Origin: Ectobacillus panaciterrae DSM 19096
GTDB lineage: Bacteria; Bacillota; Bacilli; Bacillales; Bacillaceae_G
Direction: 5' to 3'
DNA length: 64,000 bases
NCBI RefSeq assembly: GCF_000430785.1
Contig: NZ_AUMR01000034.1
Coordinates: 1-64,000, forward strand
Part shown: one piece after another, positions 16,042 through 26,600 of the stretch
Layout: the number at the start of each line of letters is the position of its first letter
How positions within the stretch are numbered: the stretch's first letter is position 1
The notes under the pieces: model-generated
What the model was told of the DNA's origin: nothing
Database searches by the model: none
The model's input: the letters and a program-made list of their open reading frames with translations, nothing else
Position numbers and translations under genes: made by a program

Positions 16042-17612
16042 TGAGTTCTACGAAGAACATATCAGAGACTTATTCTTCAAAGATATCATCTAAAATATGG
16101 GGTCATCGTTTTATCTCAGGTCAAAGGGGACCTGAGTATGCTTTAGAGTTTTTAAACGTTTTATATGGTGCTAGTTATAATTTAAATGCATCTAAGTACA
16201 AGAGAACTAAGGCTGTTGAGCTACGAAAGTTTATTTTTGAGGGAGCTAAAGAGGGAGCTAGCCGGGACACAGTAACTATAGATGCAACTAAAAAACAAAA
16301 ATTGTATGAGACATTACGTGATAAGGATAACGTTTCTGTTATTCGTGAATTTTTAAGGAATTTAGAGGTTCCTATTGTAAATCATAGCGGGAAGTTAGCA
16401 GATCGTTCCTGGTATGCTAAAACCTTATATCCTTTGCATGAATCGTTACTATTTTTTGAAGTACGTGTTAAAGGTAAATCTGTAGGTATTGAACGTAACT
16501 TTTTTGCTAGGGGAGGAGAATTATACTATCTTATGATCTCCTTTGGAACTAAAAATTTCCCAGAACGAAAAGAATTTATTGAATCCAGATTTAAGGAATT
16601 ACTCTCCAAACACAATTCTATAAAAAGAATAGTATCTACTATCACAGATGTTTTAGAGGATACTGAAAAAGAAGAATATGGATATATTCAAAAACAGGAT
16701 GAGGGAGGTCGTGAGGAACTTCCTCATCTGCCTGTGAATGATCATATTTTATATGAAGAGTTTGCTATAGAGTTAGAACAATTATTGAAATTAGATATAG
16801 ATGTATACGAGATGTTTAAACTGCTTACAAGTTTAATGTGCTTCCAGCTGCTGAGATATATGTATACTATGGCAAAGATTGATGATAATCAAGAAATACT
16901 AATGTTTTTTGACTGCTTAGACGGACAGATAAATCAAGTTTTAAGACTATCATCCAGAACATTTCAAGATAATGATGTGCTTATTAAAGAAAAATTTGAG
17001 GATTTCTTTAAAAATGAGTTTCAAGAAAAAATCCCGAATGAAGATTTCTTAAATGAGCATTTATCTCTTTGGAAAAGTGAAAGTGCTGTGTTTTTTAAGC
17101 ATATGGGTTTATCACATCTGCACGCCACAACCAAGGCAGCCATAAAGAGAACGCTTGCTAAGTGTTCCTCATTTGAGGATGTCAATACGAATTTATTTGA
17201 ATCTGTAAAAGATGTAGTTTCTGATCAACTAAAAAAACATCAGTTAAACATAATTAAAGTTTTAGTACGCGATGGTGGAATTGGGAACTATAAAGCAGGT
17301 TCTAAGTATCGTTATACTCTTTCTGATAGCTTACTGCAAATTCTTGTGTATACAAATGTATTGCCAAATGAGTCTATGGAATTTAGTGAATTTCTTAATG
17401 TTTTGTATAAGCGTTATGGCATAGTTGTAGGTGAGCGACAAGCAAAGATGAGCAAGATTTATGAGAATTCTAAATTGAATATTGCATATTTTCATAAAAA
17501 CGAACTAGCATTACGTGAAAAACTTAAAAGTAATGGATTGCTCATTGAATATTCTGATGCTACTGCAATGATTAGGAATCCTTACGAAGTAAGGGAAGGA
17601 GTTTTTGTTTAA
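16041..17612 (+). CDS. dptG: DNA phosphorothioation-dependent restriction protein DptG-like
   Basis: This 523-aa, largely helical protein has no catalytic motif I can see. It lies between an ATPase gene and a giant FtsK/HerA-like gene, and both junctions are TAATG overlaps, so all three are made in a coupled way. The position, size and lack of a known fold match DptG. The identification depends on the neighbours more than on the sequence itself. A segment with repeated Glu/Asp (DTEKEEYGYIQKQDEGGREE, ~residues 211-230) looks like a flexible linker. Confidence 0.65.
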   Translation: MSSTKNISETYSSKISSKIWGHRFISGQRGPEYALEFLNVLYGASYNLNASKYKRTKAVELRKFIFEGAKEGASRDTVTIDATKKQKLYETLRDKDNVSVIREFLRNLEVPIVNHSGKLADRSWYAKTLYPLHESLLFFEVRVKGKSVGIERNFFARGGELYYLMISFGTKNFPERKEFIESRFKELLSKHNSIKRIVSTITDVLEDTEKEEYGYIQKQDEGGREELPHLPVNDHILYEEFAIELEQLLKLDIDVYEMFKLLTSLMCFQLLRYMYTMAKIDDNQEILMFFDCLDGQINQVLRLSSRTFQDNDVLIKEKFEDFFKNEFQEKIPNEDFLNEHLSLWKSESAVFFKHMGLSHLHATTKAAIKRTLAKCSSFEDVNTNLFESVKDVVSDQLKKHQLNIIKVLVRDGGIGNYKAGSKYRYTLSDSLLQILVYTNVLPNESMEFSEFLNVLYKRYGIVVGERQAKMSKIYENSKLNIAYFHKNELALREKLKSNGLLIEYSDATAMIRNPYEVREGVFV

Positions 17613-20600
17613 TGAACGAACATAAAATACTTTCTAATTGGATTATAGAAATAATTAAGGATTATTTTAGTACTGAAAAAAATAATTCTACTGATAAATT
17701 GTTTTTAAAAATAAATGGTTTTTCTTCTGAGGATTTCAAATATATATTAGAAGCCCTAAACGAAAACCTTGACAATCTAAAACGATTTTACAGCTCAATC
17801 ATAAGAACGATAACGCCTGTTCAGGGGTTTGAAAATTTCATGTGCAGTGCCTATGAAACTAGTACATGGTTACGCAACAATACTCATTCAAACCAAGCAT
17901 TAATATTGGTAATTAACGAGGTAACACCAGAAGCTCAAAGTCTAGAGAATATTTTTACTATAGATGAAGCTTATCTATTATCTAATAAGGGGTTAGATTC
18001 TTTATTTAAGGTGCTTTCGGAAAACCAGCAAATTCATTTAGCAGAAATAGAAACCTTAAAAACTTTCTTATTAGATATGTTATATGAAACGATAGATCCT
18101 CAATTACGAAATCTTCTAAGTTTTTTAGTGCAGATTACTGAGTCAGATAATTTATCTGTCGTTACAAAGATACAGCAAAACTTACCTTACTTAGGGATGT
18201 TTAGAGACAGTAGCTTGCAAATTAGTAAGAATAATGTGAAGAAGTTGAAATTAAACTATTATTTATCAAATTTGCAAAGTGCTACATCAGATTTGGATCC
18301 ATCTAAGTTGCAAGAAAAATTATATGCGTTTATGGAGAAGGAAGAGAAAGATAATTGGCCAGACGAAGTTTGGAAAAATACTCAACAAGAAGAGTTTTTA
18401 AATCAGGCAAACGAATTTTTAAGTTATCGAAATAAAAAATTTTATTTTTATGAATACAATCTAATTGAGCATGTATTCAGCTTTAAAGTAACGACAACTT
18501 TAAAAAGCTTACTTGAAGAGGTATATACGGAGAAAGAAAAATACTTTTCTGACGAAGAGAAACAGCAGTTTCTAGATGGAATGCAGGAAGTCAATAAAGG
18601 TGAAAATGCAGAGGCTATTCAAGCATTTATTGAAGAATTTGAAGATGTGTTGAAAGAGAAAGAAAAAGGAACAGTTTTGAAGAAAGTAAATCGCTTAGCG
18701 GAGAAATTGCGTAATCCATCTGAGTATGAAGATATATATGATGCGTTGATTCATTGTGTATTTAGGATGGTAGATGAAAAATATTCTGAAGAACAAATTC
18801 GAGATTCCATATTTACAATAGAGATTTTAAATTCTAAGGTTAACGAAGATATAGCTAAGTTATTAAGGATTTACTTGAAGGATATTGGTAATGTAATTCC
18901 AAGGTTTAACTTTGACGATAGCAGTATAAACGAGACTAGTGAAGATATAAAAGATGAAAGTATTAATTTCTCTGTAAAGATGTCTATAGGTAAAGAATTA
19001 GTAGCTAGTTCAAAGTTTAAACTTGTTAATTTACACACTTTAAAGTTGCTAAATATTGTTTCTGCAATTGAAGAAGGGCTTGTTCCTTATGCAAGGATTG
19101 TTAACTCAGAAAGCGAAGAACTAGTTAACGTCAGTGATTTAGTCTACAAAAAGGTACAAGCATATCTGGCCCTGGATCAGTTTAATTGCGAATACCACTT
19201 TAATCAATTTGTTTCTTTTGTAAATTACTATCAAGGAATATTAAAAGAGGCGATTTTTAAGGGCGTATTCTCAGTAGATTATAGGGATTTAGAAAAACAA
19301 GTAGAAGAACTGCTAAGTAATATTTATTCATCTAGTACAGCTAGTGTAAGTATATATAAAGCAATTGATTTGATGTGTAATATAGATTATATAGACAATG
19401 ATGAGGAGTATAGTCTACCGTCAGAAAGACAAGTAACGCTATTTAATCCTATAAGACTTGTTGCTTACTTAAAGAGATACGAATATCTGGGTGAAAAACT
19501 CGAAGAATGGATTAATAGTGGTCTACATGAAAATAGCCAGGTAGAGAAGTTAGATGAGTACTTATCCTATTTTGCAAGTCGTACAAAGTCTTTAGCGCCT
19601 TCTTATTTTACATTAGGTGATTCAGAGCAACGCCTCATAGAAAAACATGAAAAGTTAGGAGAGAGTAAATTTTTAGTAAATACTAAGTTATTAGGTGACA
19701 TAGAACATCTATCGAATGAAGTTTCTAGTGAAGTTGTCAGAGTAGTAAAGAGTTACTTAGATGTATATCCGTATGCAAAAGATGGATTAGATGTCATGCT
19801 CATGCACTGTAATAGCTCGGAGATAGTTACGAAAATTGTTGATGCCATCTTTAAAGGAACTCGAGTAACAAAGTTAAATTTGGCTGTCCATAGCAAAGAA
19901 GCTGCTAAAATTCATAATGAGCTTAATAAATGGATTGAGCAAAAAGAGGAGTACAGCAAGCCGGAGGTAGGAAAAAAGATTCCTAAATTGGAATTGAGTG
20001 TTATCTCAGGTAACCAAATAAATGAAATTAAGGACCAAGTAAACCAGCGTATGGCTGATGCTGACATAGTAATCTTAGTGGATTATTTCGCACAACAAGA
20101 TCAAGTTCGATTTTCCTTTATTCCAAAGGAAGTAAACGTAGTTAATGATTGGTTTTCAACAGTTTGTAAAGAACCATTAAATATTAATGAGAATCTCAAG
20201 AGGATTAGTTTAGTCACTGATCATCTACCTAAGGTACTATGTAACTTTTACCAAATGCAATACATGGCTCAATATCAAGGAACTTTACAAGAAGAGAATG
20301 TTTATTTATTAAATAATATTGTGACAATAAACCAGCATCACCATAATGGCTTATTGGATTTCATGCACGATCGTTTTAATTGGGTTATGATTTTAGATCG
20401 TTACTTAGATCGGACGCTTTTGCAGAAGGCCACACCAAAAGCACAAATTATACAATATAAACCAAAAGTAGGTAACAACAGTAGTTTGCGATTAATTGTG
20501 TCATCATCTAAGTATATTAGAAAAATGATGAATGACATGCAAGATTTTGATTATTACGATCGTTTAAGCAGGAAATTTACGTCAATTTTAAAAGTAAATC

Positions 20601-22681
20601 ATATTGAAAAAGATATTGTAGTACAAGCTGTAGAAAGTGTTAAGGATATAAGCGGTGCATTAGTTTTGAAGGTAATAGGTAAAGGAAAGTTTTCTCATGA
20701 GATGTTAGCAACTTATCTGACAACTAATTATAGAGTAAAAGATGGTTCTACCTTTAGTGTTTGGTCTCTATGTGACGAGTTGCCATGGTTCTCGCATAAT
20801 CAAAGAAGGCCAGATTTGGTTCAGACTGACATTGAAAAAGATGGTGAAAAATTAAAAATAGTTTTCAAGTTAATTGAATTGAAATTTGTGAACCACCACA
20901 TTTTTGATAGAGAAAGATTAGATGCTATCAAACAACTTAAAACAGGAATTAATGTATATGAGCGTTTGTTTAAATTTGATAAGAAAAACCTAGATGCGAA
21001 CTATTGGAGAGATCAACTGGTAGAGTACATAGTTGATAGAGGCGCATATAGTTCTGAATCTATATCTTTAATAAAGTATTTACAGCAAGTGGACATTCAA
21101 GATATTGAGGTAGATATACAAGGCTGTGTTGATGTTTATTGTTATACAGATAATCTTATCGAATATGATTTTAAGAAAATAGATGATGGAATATATGTCG
21201 ATGAGTTAGAAGAAGGCATCTTTAATTTTATTTTTAACCGGTCATATATATTAACCCAACTAGGAATTAATGAGCTACAGACTCCTGAATACAATGAATT
21301 AGAGTGTGTTGGAAACGAATCTGAAGCTAAAGCAGCAGATTATTTTAACTTCACATACCAGTCCTCTACTGAGAATAATGGAAATGATACAGTTCAGGAT
21401 CCAAAAGAAGAAGCTGTGAAAATTCAGGAAGATGAAGACATCTCTGAAGAGAAATTGGAGAAGTTAGACAAAGATTTTCAATCTGAAGTGGACAATGTAG
21501 AGCTTATAAAACCTAGTGAGTTCACTCCTCATTCAACAACTTTTTTGTATCCGGAGCTAATTGCGTTTGAAGGGCTAGTAACTCACCATGAGAACAAAGA
21601 AGTAGATAATGATGCTATTACTAAAGAATATATACATAGATTGAAGATTGGATTTAATCAGAATGATATACACATATCCAACGAACGAGCAATTGTAGGC
21701 TCCAGTGTTATACGTATTATTTTTGATTTGCCAAAAACTATTTCACAAACCAAAGTGACTAATAAATCGAGAGATATTCAGCTGTGGTTAAAGCTTAATA
21801 ATGAACCAACCATTTTTATAAATAAGGATGGACTTAATATAGATATTGTTCGGGAAATACCTGAAACAATTTACTTTAATGAGTTCATGCAAGAGGTTCG
21901 TTCACAAGTTCAGGATAAAGTTAAACAAACTAATCTAATTGCACCACTAGGCTTAGATCCGTTAAATAAAGTAATTTTTATGGATTTTGCTTCACCAGAT
22001 TCACCACATTTATTGACAGGTGGGACATCTGGAAGTGGAAAAAGTGTGACCCTAAATTCAATTATCTTAGGCATGATGTGCCTGTATAAGCCGGAACAGT
22101 TGCAGTTTATCTTTATAGATCCGAAGCAAGTAGAGTTTTCTATTTATGAAGATCGTCAGCATACTCAGACCGTTGTTACGGACATAAACGAAGCGGTAAC
22201 AGCTTTAGATATGCTTGTTCAAGAAATGGAGAGCCGTTATGCAAAATTTAAAAAAGAAATAGTATCAAATCTTGAGGAATTTGTAGAAGTTACAGGTCGG
22301 AATTTACCAAGACTGGTTGTAGTATTTGATGAGTTTGCTGACTTTATGAGTCAAGAAAAAGAAATCGCGAAACAAGTTGAAAACAGCATTCTCCGTTTAG
22401 GACAGAAAGCTAGAGCAGCCGGAATACATTTAGTTATTTGTACACAAAACCCAAAAGCAGACATTATAAGTACGAATATACGAAATAACTTAGGAGCGAG
22501 ACTAGCTTTAAGGGCTACTGATGCTACAGCATCATCAATTATTTTAGATGAGTCGGGCGCTGAAAAACTTGCAGGAAAAGGTGATTTTCTTGCTAAAATT
22601 TACGGTAGAACAGAACGTGGGAAAAGTCCTTTTTTAACTGTACTCTTGAGAAAAGCTCTACTCAAATACTTTGAACGTTGA
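17612..22681 (+). CDS. dptH: DptH-like restriction protein with C-terminal FtsK/HerA helicase domain
   Basis: The 1689-aa length fits DptH (~1700 aa). The first ~1250 residues are mostly helical with no motif recognised; an acidic linker lies near 1265-1300. The C-terminus is an FtsK/HerA-type ATPase: GGTSGSGKS at ~1470-1478, FIFIDPKQVEF, LVVVFDEFADFM (Walker B, ~1568), then RAAGIHLVICTQNP and IRNNLGARLALR. It is thus a DNA translocase or helicase, the motor of the restriction module. Twin hairpins follow, separating it from the DUF4007 gene. Confidence 0.8.
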   Translation: MNEHKILSNWIIEIIKDYFSTEKNNSTDKLFLKINGFSSEDFKYILEALNENLDNLKRFYSSIIRTITPVQGFENFMCSAYETSTWLRNNTHSNQALILVINEVTPEAQSLENIFTIDEAYLLSNKGLDSLFKVLSENQQIHLAEIETLKTFLLDMLYETIDPQLRNLLSFLVQITESDNLSVVTKIQQNLPYLGMFRDSSLQISKNNVKKLKLNYYLSNLQSATSDLDPSKLQEKLYAFMEKEEKDNWPDEVWKNTQQEEFLNQANEFLSYRNKKFYFYEYNLIEHVFSFKVTTTLKSLLEEVYTEKEKYFSDEEKQQFLDGMQEVNKGENAEAIQAFIEEFEDVLKEKEKGTVLKKVNRLAEKLRNPSEYEDIYDALIHCVFRMVDEKYSEEQIRDSIFTIEILNSKVNEDIAKLLRIYLKDIGNVIPRFNFDDSSINETSEDIKDESINFSVKMSIGKELVASSKFKLVNLHTLKLLNIVSAIEEGLVPYARIVNSESEELVNVSDLVYKKVQAYLALDQFNCEYHFNQFVSFVNYYQGILKEAIFKGVFSVDYRDLEKQVEELLSNIYSSSTASVSIYKAIDLMCNIDYIDNDEEYSLPSERQVTLFNPIRLVAYLKRYEYLGEKLEEWINSGLHENSQVEKLDEYLSYFASRTKSLAPSYFTLGDSEQRLIEKHEKLGESKFLVNTKLLGDIEHLSNEVSSEVVRVVKSYLDVYPYAKDGLDVMLMHCNSSEIVTKIVDAIFKGTRVTKLNLAVHSKEAAKIHNELNKWIEQKEEYSKPEVGKKIPKLELSVISGNQINEIKDQVNQRMADADIVILVDYFAQQDQVRFSFIPKEVNVVNDWFSTVCKEPLNINENLKRISLVTDHLPKVLCNFYQMQYMAQYQGTLQEENVYLLNNIVTINQHHHNGLLDFMHDRFNWVMILDRYLDRTLLQKATPKAQIIQYKPKVGNNSSLRLIVSSSKYIRKMMNDMQDFDYYDRLSRKFTSILKVNHIEKDIVVQAVESVKDISGALVLKVIGKGKFSHEMLATYLTTNYRVKDGSTFSVWSLCDELPWFSHNQRRPDLVQTDIEKDGEKLKIVFKLIELKFVNHHIFDRERLDAIKQLKTGINVYERLFKFDKKNLDANYWRDQLVEYIVDRGAYSSESISLIKYLQQVDIQDIEVDIQGCVDVYCYTDNLIEYDFKKIDDGIYVDELEEGIFNFIFNRSYILTQLGINELQTPEYNELECVGNESEAKAADYFNFTYQSSTENNGNDTVQDPKEEAVKIQEDEDISEEKLEKLDKDFQSEVDNVELIKPSEFTPHSTTFLYPELIAFEGLVTHHENKEVDNDAITKEYIHRLKIGFNQNDIHISNERAIVGSSVIRIIFDLPKTISQTKVTNKSRDIQLWLKLNNEPTIFINKDGLNIDIVREIPETIYFNEFMQEVRSQVQDKVKQTNLIAPLGLDPLNKVIFMDFASPDSPHLLTGGTSGSGKSVTLNSIILGMMCLYKPEQLQFIFIDPKQVEFSIYEDRQHTQTVVTDINEAVTALDMLVQEMESRYAKFKKEIVSNLEEFVEVTGRNLPRLVVVFDEFADFMSQEKEIAKQVENSILRLGQKARAAGIHLVICTQNPKADIISTNIRNNLGARLALRATDATASSIILDESGAEKLAGKGDFLAKIYGRTERGKSPFLTVLLRKALLKYFER

Positions 22682-22696
22682 TTTATTAAAAGTTAT

Positions 22697-22726
22697 GCAT
22701 CTAGTGAGTAACTAGATGCTTCTTTT
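22697..22726 (+). terminator. Terminator-like hairpin after dptH
   Basis: GCATCTAGT and ACTAGATGC form a perfect 9-bp stem followed by TTCTTTT. Confidence 0.75.
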
Positions 22727-22734
22727 GGGAATTT

Positions 22735-22766
22735 AGTATTACTGGAGGTTTTTCTCCAGTAATACT
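22735..22766 (+). promoter_or_regulatory. Second hairpin between dptH and the DUF4007 gene
   Basis: AGTATTACTGGAG and CTCCAGTAATACT form a perfect 13-bp stem with loop GTTTTT, only eight bases after the first terminator and 26 bases before the next start codon. It lacks a T-run, so it could be an mRNA-processing or 5'-stability hairpin, a protein-binding operator or an anti-sense terminator. Confidence 0.6.
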
Positions 22767-22791
22767 CATTTGTAGTGAAAGGAAGTAGTAT

Positions 22792-23682
22792 ATGGGATAC
22801 GGACAACATCAAAGTTTTTACCTGCGAGATCGATGGTTGAATAAAGCTATTAAACATTTGCAACGAGATAATCGATTTTTCTATGATAAAGAGGCTTTTG
22901 AAAAAATGGGGCTTGGGAAAAATATGGTTCAATCCTTACGTTATTGGGTTGTGGCTACAGGTGTTGTAAGTGAAGATTACAATGAGGAACGAAAGAAAAT
23001 ATATGAGATTACACCTTTTGGTAATATAGTATTCAAATATGATAAGTTTATTAAATTTCAAGATACAGCTTCAATTATTCATTATCATATGTGTAAAGAA
23101 AGTGAGCCTAGTACAGCTTGGTTCTGGTTCTTTAATATTTTGAATGAGACTATAATTTCAAAAGATGAATTACTTGAGAAATTTATTGCATGGGTTAAAG
23201 AGAATGAGGAAAAAGAGATATCTACTAACTCATTAAAAAAAGACATTGAATGTCTAGTTAAGCTATATAGTGCAAAGCAAGAAAATATTGATCCAGAAGA
23301 GGTTATTCAAAGTCCTCTAAATAAGCTATCTTTAGTTTCTGAAAAAAGAGGCATGGTATATAAGAAATCTCTTTCTTCAAAAGAAGTTGGTTTAACAGCT
23401 TTAATGTACGTACTACTCGATTTCAGAAGACGGTTTGAAATCGAGAACATTACAGTAGATGAGTTGGTCACACATGAGGGTTTATGGGGGAGAGTATTCA
23501 ATATGGCAAGAAGTACAATTGTAGATGCTTTAGAGCAACTATCTCATCATCTGAAGTATCCAGTGAAGTTTACTAGGACTAATAATTTGGATACTATACG
23601 AATTCCGGAAGCAGACCCTTTAGAATTTTTATTTGACGAATACGTTCGAAAGGTAGAAAAATGTAATGGCGTTAAAAACTAA
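22792..23682 (+). CDS. DUF4007-family protein of the modification module
   Basis: 296 aa from ATG with GAAAGGAAG upstream. The opening GYGQHQSFYLRDRWLNKAI matches the F-x-RDxWLxK style start of DUF4007 proteins, followed by a winged-helix-like segment (KNMVQSLRYWVVATGVV, then YEITPFGNIVF). DUF4007 proteins are, to my knowledge, found beside PAPS-reductase-like genes in defence loci and are probably DNA-binding. The gene's 3' end overlaps the next gene by 17 bp. Family assignment is from pattern recognition. Confidence 0.6.
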   Translation: MGYGQHQSFYLRDRWLNKAIKHLQRDNRFFYDKEAFEKMGLGKNMVQSLRYWVVATGVVSEDYNEERKKIYEITPFGNIVFKYDKFIKFQDTASIIHYHMCKESEPSTAWFWFFNILNETIISKDELLEKFIAWVKENEEKEISTNSLKKDIECLVKLYSAKQENIDPEEVIQSPLNKLSLVSEKRGMVYKKSLSSKEVGLTALMYVLLDFRRRFEIENITVDELVTHEGLWGRVFNMARSTIVDALEQLSHHLKYPVKFTRTNNLDTIRIPEADPLEFLFDEYVRKVEKCNGVKN

Positions 23683-26600
23683 TAGCTTTAAGACAAGTGT
23701 TAATATTAAGTTTGATTTAGGAAAAGAGGAGTTTGTCAATCGTTACTTGCCAACGCCTTCTCATGCTGAGTCTTTATTAGGATTATTAAGAGGTTTTAAC
23801 AATCCTGCTAATTTACGTTCCCATATCATAGTTGGTCCATATGGAACAGGGAAATCATTAATTGCAACTATAGTCGGCAGTGTAGTCTCTAAAGAATTGA
23901 ACAAGAAAACAACTAATTCTTTAGTATGTAAATTTGACAAAGTACATGATGAGATTTTTGATGAGCTTAGTAAAGCAAAAGATATTGAAAAGAAGTTTCT
24001 TACAGTTGCACTGAACGGCAATGAGGGTTCGTTTAGACAAGCTGTACTGAGCGCGATAATTCATACTTTGAACGAGCATAACGTAGATATAATTTTGCCT
24101 GGACAAAGCGGAAAGATAATAGAAACTCTTGATTTGTGGAAATTAAAGTTTCCTAAAACATATAAAGACTTTAAGAAAACACTCATAACCTTAGGTAAAG
24201 ATTTTCATACTTTTCGTCTTGAGGTATTAACACAAGATAAAGAAGCCATTGAATGGTTCATATCTATGTACCCTACTCTCACGTCTGGAGCAGAATTTAT
24301 TATAGATTATAAACAAGGGTTTGTTGAACAAATCAAAAGTGTGCTTGAACAACTAAATAAAAAAAATCTAGGGTTGTTTATTGCTTATGATGAATTTGGA
24401 AGACTGCTACAAACATTGGAAACTCATGAAATACATGAAACTATGCAGGATTTACAAGACCTTGCAGAACTGACAGATCATCATAGTGACAATATCCATC
24501 TACTACTAATTACTCACCGTAATTTAGGGCAGTATTTTAGCTTATTTACTGATGAGTTTAAAAATGAGTTTCAGCGTATTGAAAAGCGTTTTAAAACCTA
24601 TTATGTAGAAAGTGATCGTTACACTTTTATTCGTCTTGCAGACAATGTATTACATGAAATAGATGTTAGTGCAAATATTGATCAACATACAAAAGAAGAG
24701 TTGGTAAAATATCTTAGAAAATACCCTTTGTTTCCTGAACTCAATCAACAGGAGATTGAAAGATTAGTTATTGAAGGTGTTTATCCCATTCATCCAGTAA
24801 CACTATATTTATTGCCGCATTTATCAAGCTTATTTGGTCAAAATGAGAGAACATTATTTACCTTCTTGGAAAGCCAGGATTCTGGTGGACTCAGAAATCA
24901 TATGAGTAAGCGTGATAGCCACTACTTGCCATTTTATTTATTTCAGTACTTCTTTCCAAGTGTTTTTGATGTTGATACAAGTAAAGAAGAATATGCATCG
25001 CTAAAAGTATATAAAAATTTAATAACGAGAATTCCTGATATCGATAAAGGGATTAACTCAGGCGGCCATAAGAATCTTATACAGTTTATAACCTTGTGGC
25101 AATTGGTGGGTTTACAATCGAAATTTAAGTTAACCACAGAATTTTTGAGCTTTGCATTAAATATAAATATGATTGAACTCGAAAAGATAATGGAAGAGCT
25201 AGTGAAGTTAAAAGCAGTTAGATATAATAGAGTGCTAGAATATTGGGAGTTGCTTGAGGGAAGCTCTTTTCATCTTGAGAATTTAATACAAGATAAGTCA
25301 TTAACTTTAAATACAACTAGAGCCAAGAGAATTAATGTATTGGGACATGTTCTGCCGAAACGATTCTACTTTGCTAATGAATACAATGATGAGAAAAGCT
25401 TAACAAGATATGCAAACGTTCAGGTAGTATTTAGTTCAGACGTAATAGCTGACAAATTAACTGTTGAATTAACAGAACATAATAAATCAGACGCTACAAT
25501 CTATTACATTTTGTTAGAAGAAAATAAACAGTACGATGAAGTGTTAGCTAAGGTTCAGCAGTTCAAAAGTAATCTTTCAATTTTTGTTTTAAATAAAACT
25601 TCATATCAAGTAATACAACAACCTGTAAATGAGTTAGTTGCCATAGAAACCTTATTGGAAGACGTGGAACTCCTAAAAGAAGATAAAAATTTACAACAGG
25701 AATTATTACTGAAAAAAGAGGATTTAAAATTTGAAGTTGATAATTATATGTCCTGTTTTACAAGTTATACACCAGAAACTATATGGATTTATAATTCAGA
25801 AATAATGGATATTAGGAGCGAAATGGTTCTTGAAGAAGAGCTCAGCAACCTAATGTTTAAATTCTATCCTTACACGCCAGAAGTAACAAACGATTCATTC
25901 AATCGTCGTTTTATTAACAACATTCAAAGAAAAGCGGGTTATAAAGTATTAGACCATGTTATTAATGAGTATCAGGATGAGAATTTCGGCATTGAGGGGC
26001 AAGGACCAGATTATTTAATTTACGCTACAATTTTTAAGAATAACCAGCTAAATTTAATTGACCTAGAAAATATTTCTAATGAAAATTTTAAAATGCTAAG
26101 AAATGCTCTTAAAGAAAAATTAGAGAAAGAAACTAGAGGAAAGCTTAGCGGATTAGTAAATATTATGAGAAGTCAACCATTTGGTATTCGCGAACCATTA
26201 ATTCCAATATACTTAGTATCTCTTCTTAGAGACAAATGGGATGATATGATGTTCTATAGAAATGAAATGTATGTAGCGGGTGTTAATGGAGAAAAGTTTT
26301 ATCAAATGGTAAATGAGGCTGATGAATACGAATATGTTTATCATGAGCTAGAAGAGACGTATCAGAACTTTTTCAACGAACTAGACAGATTATTTATTGA
26401 ATATGCTAATGACTTGGTTAAGAATAAACCAAAGGTTATCATACTTAACAATGCAATGTTAAGTTGGTTGAGGAGCTTGCCGAGAATAACACAAATAACT
26501 AATATATTGCCTAAAGATATAATTAAGTTTAAAGAAGTTATAAAAAGAAGTGAAATTAACCCACAAGAGGCATTAATGGCTTTATACAATATCTATAGGA

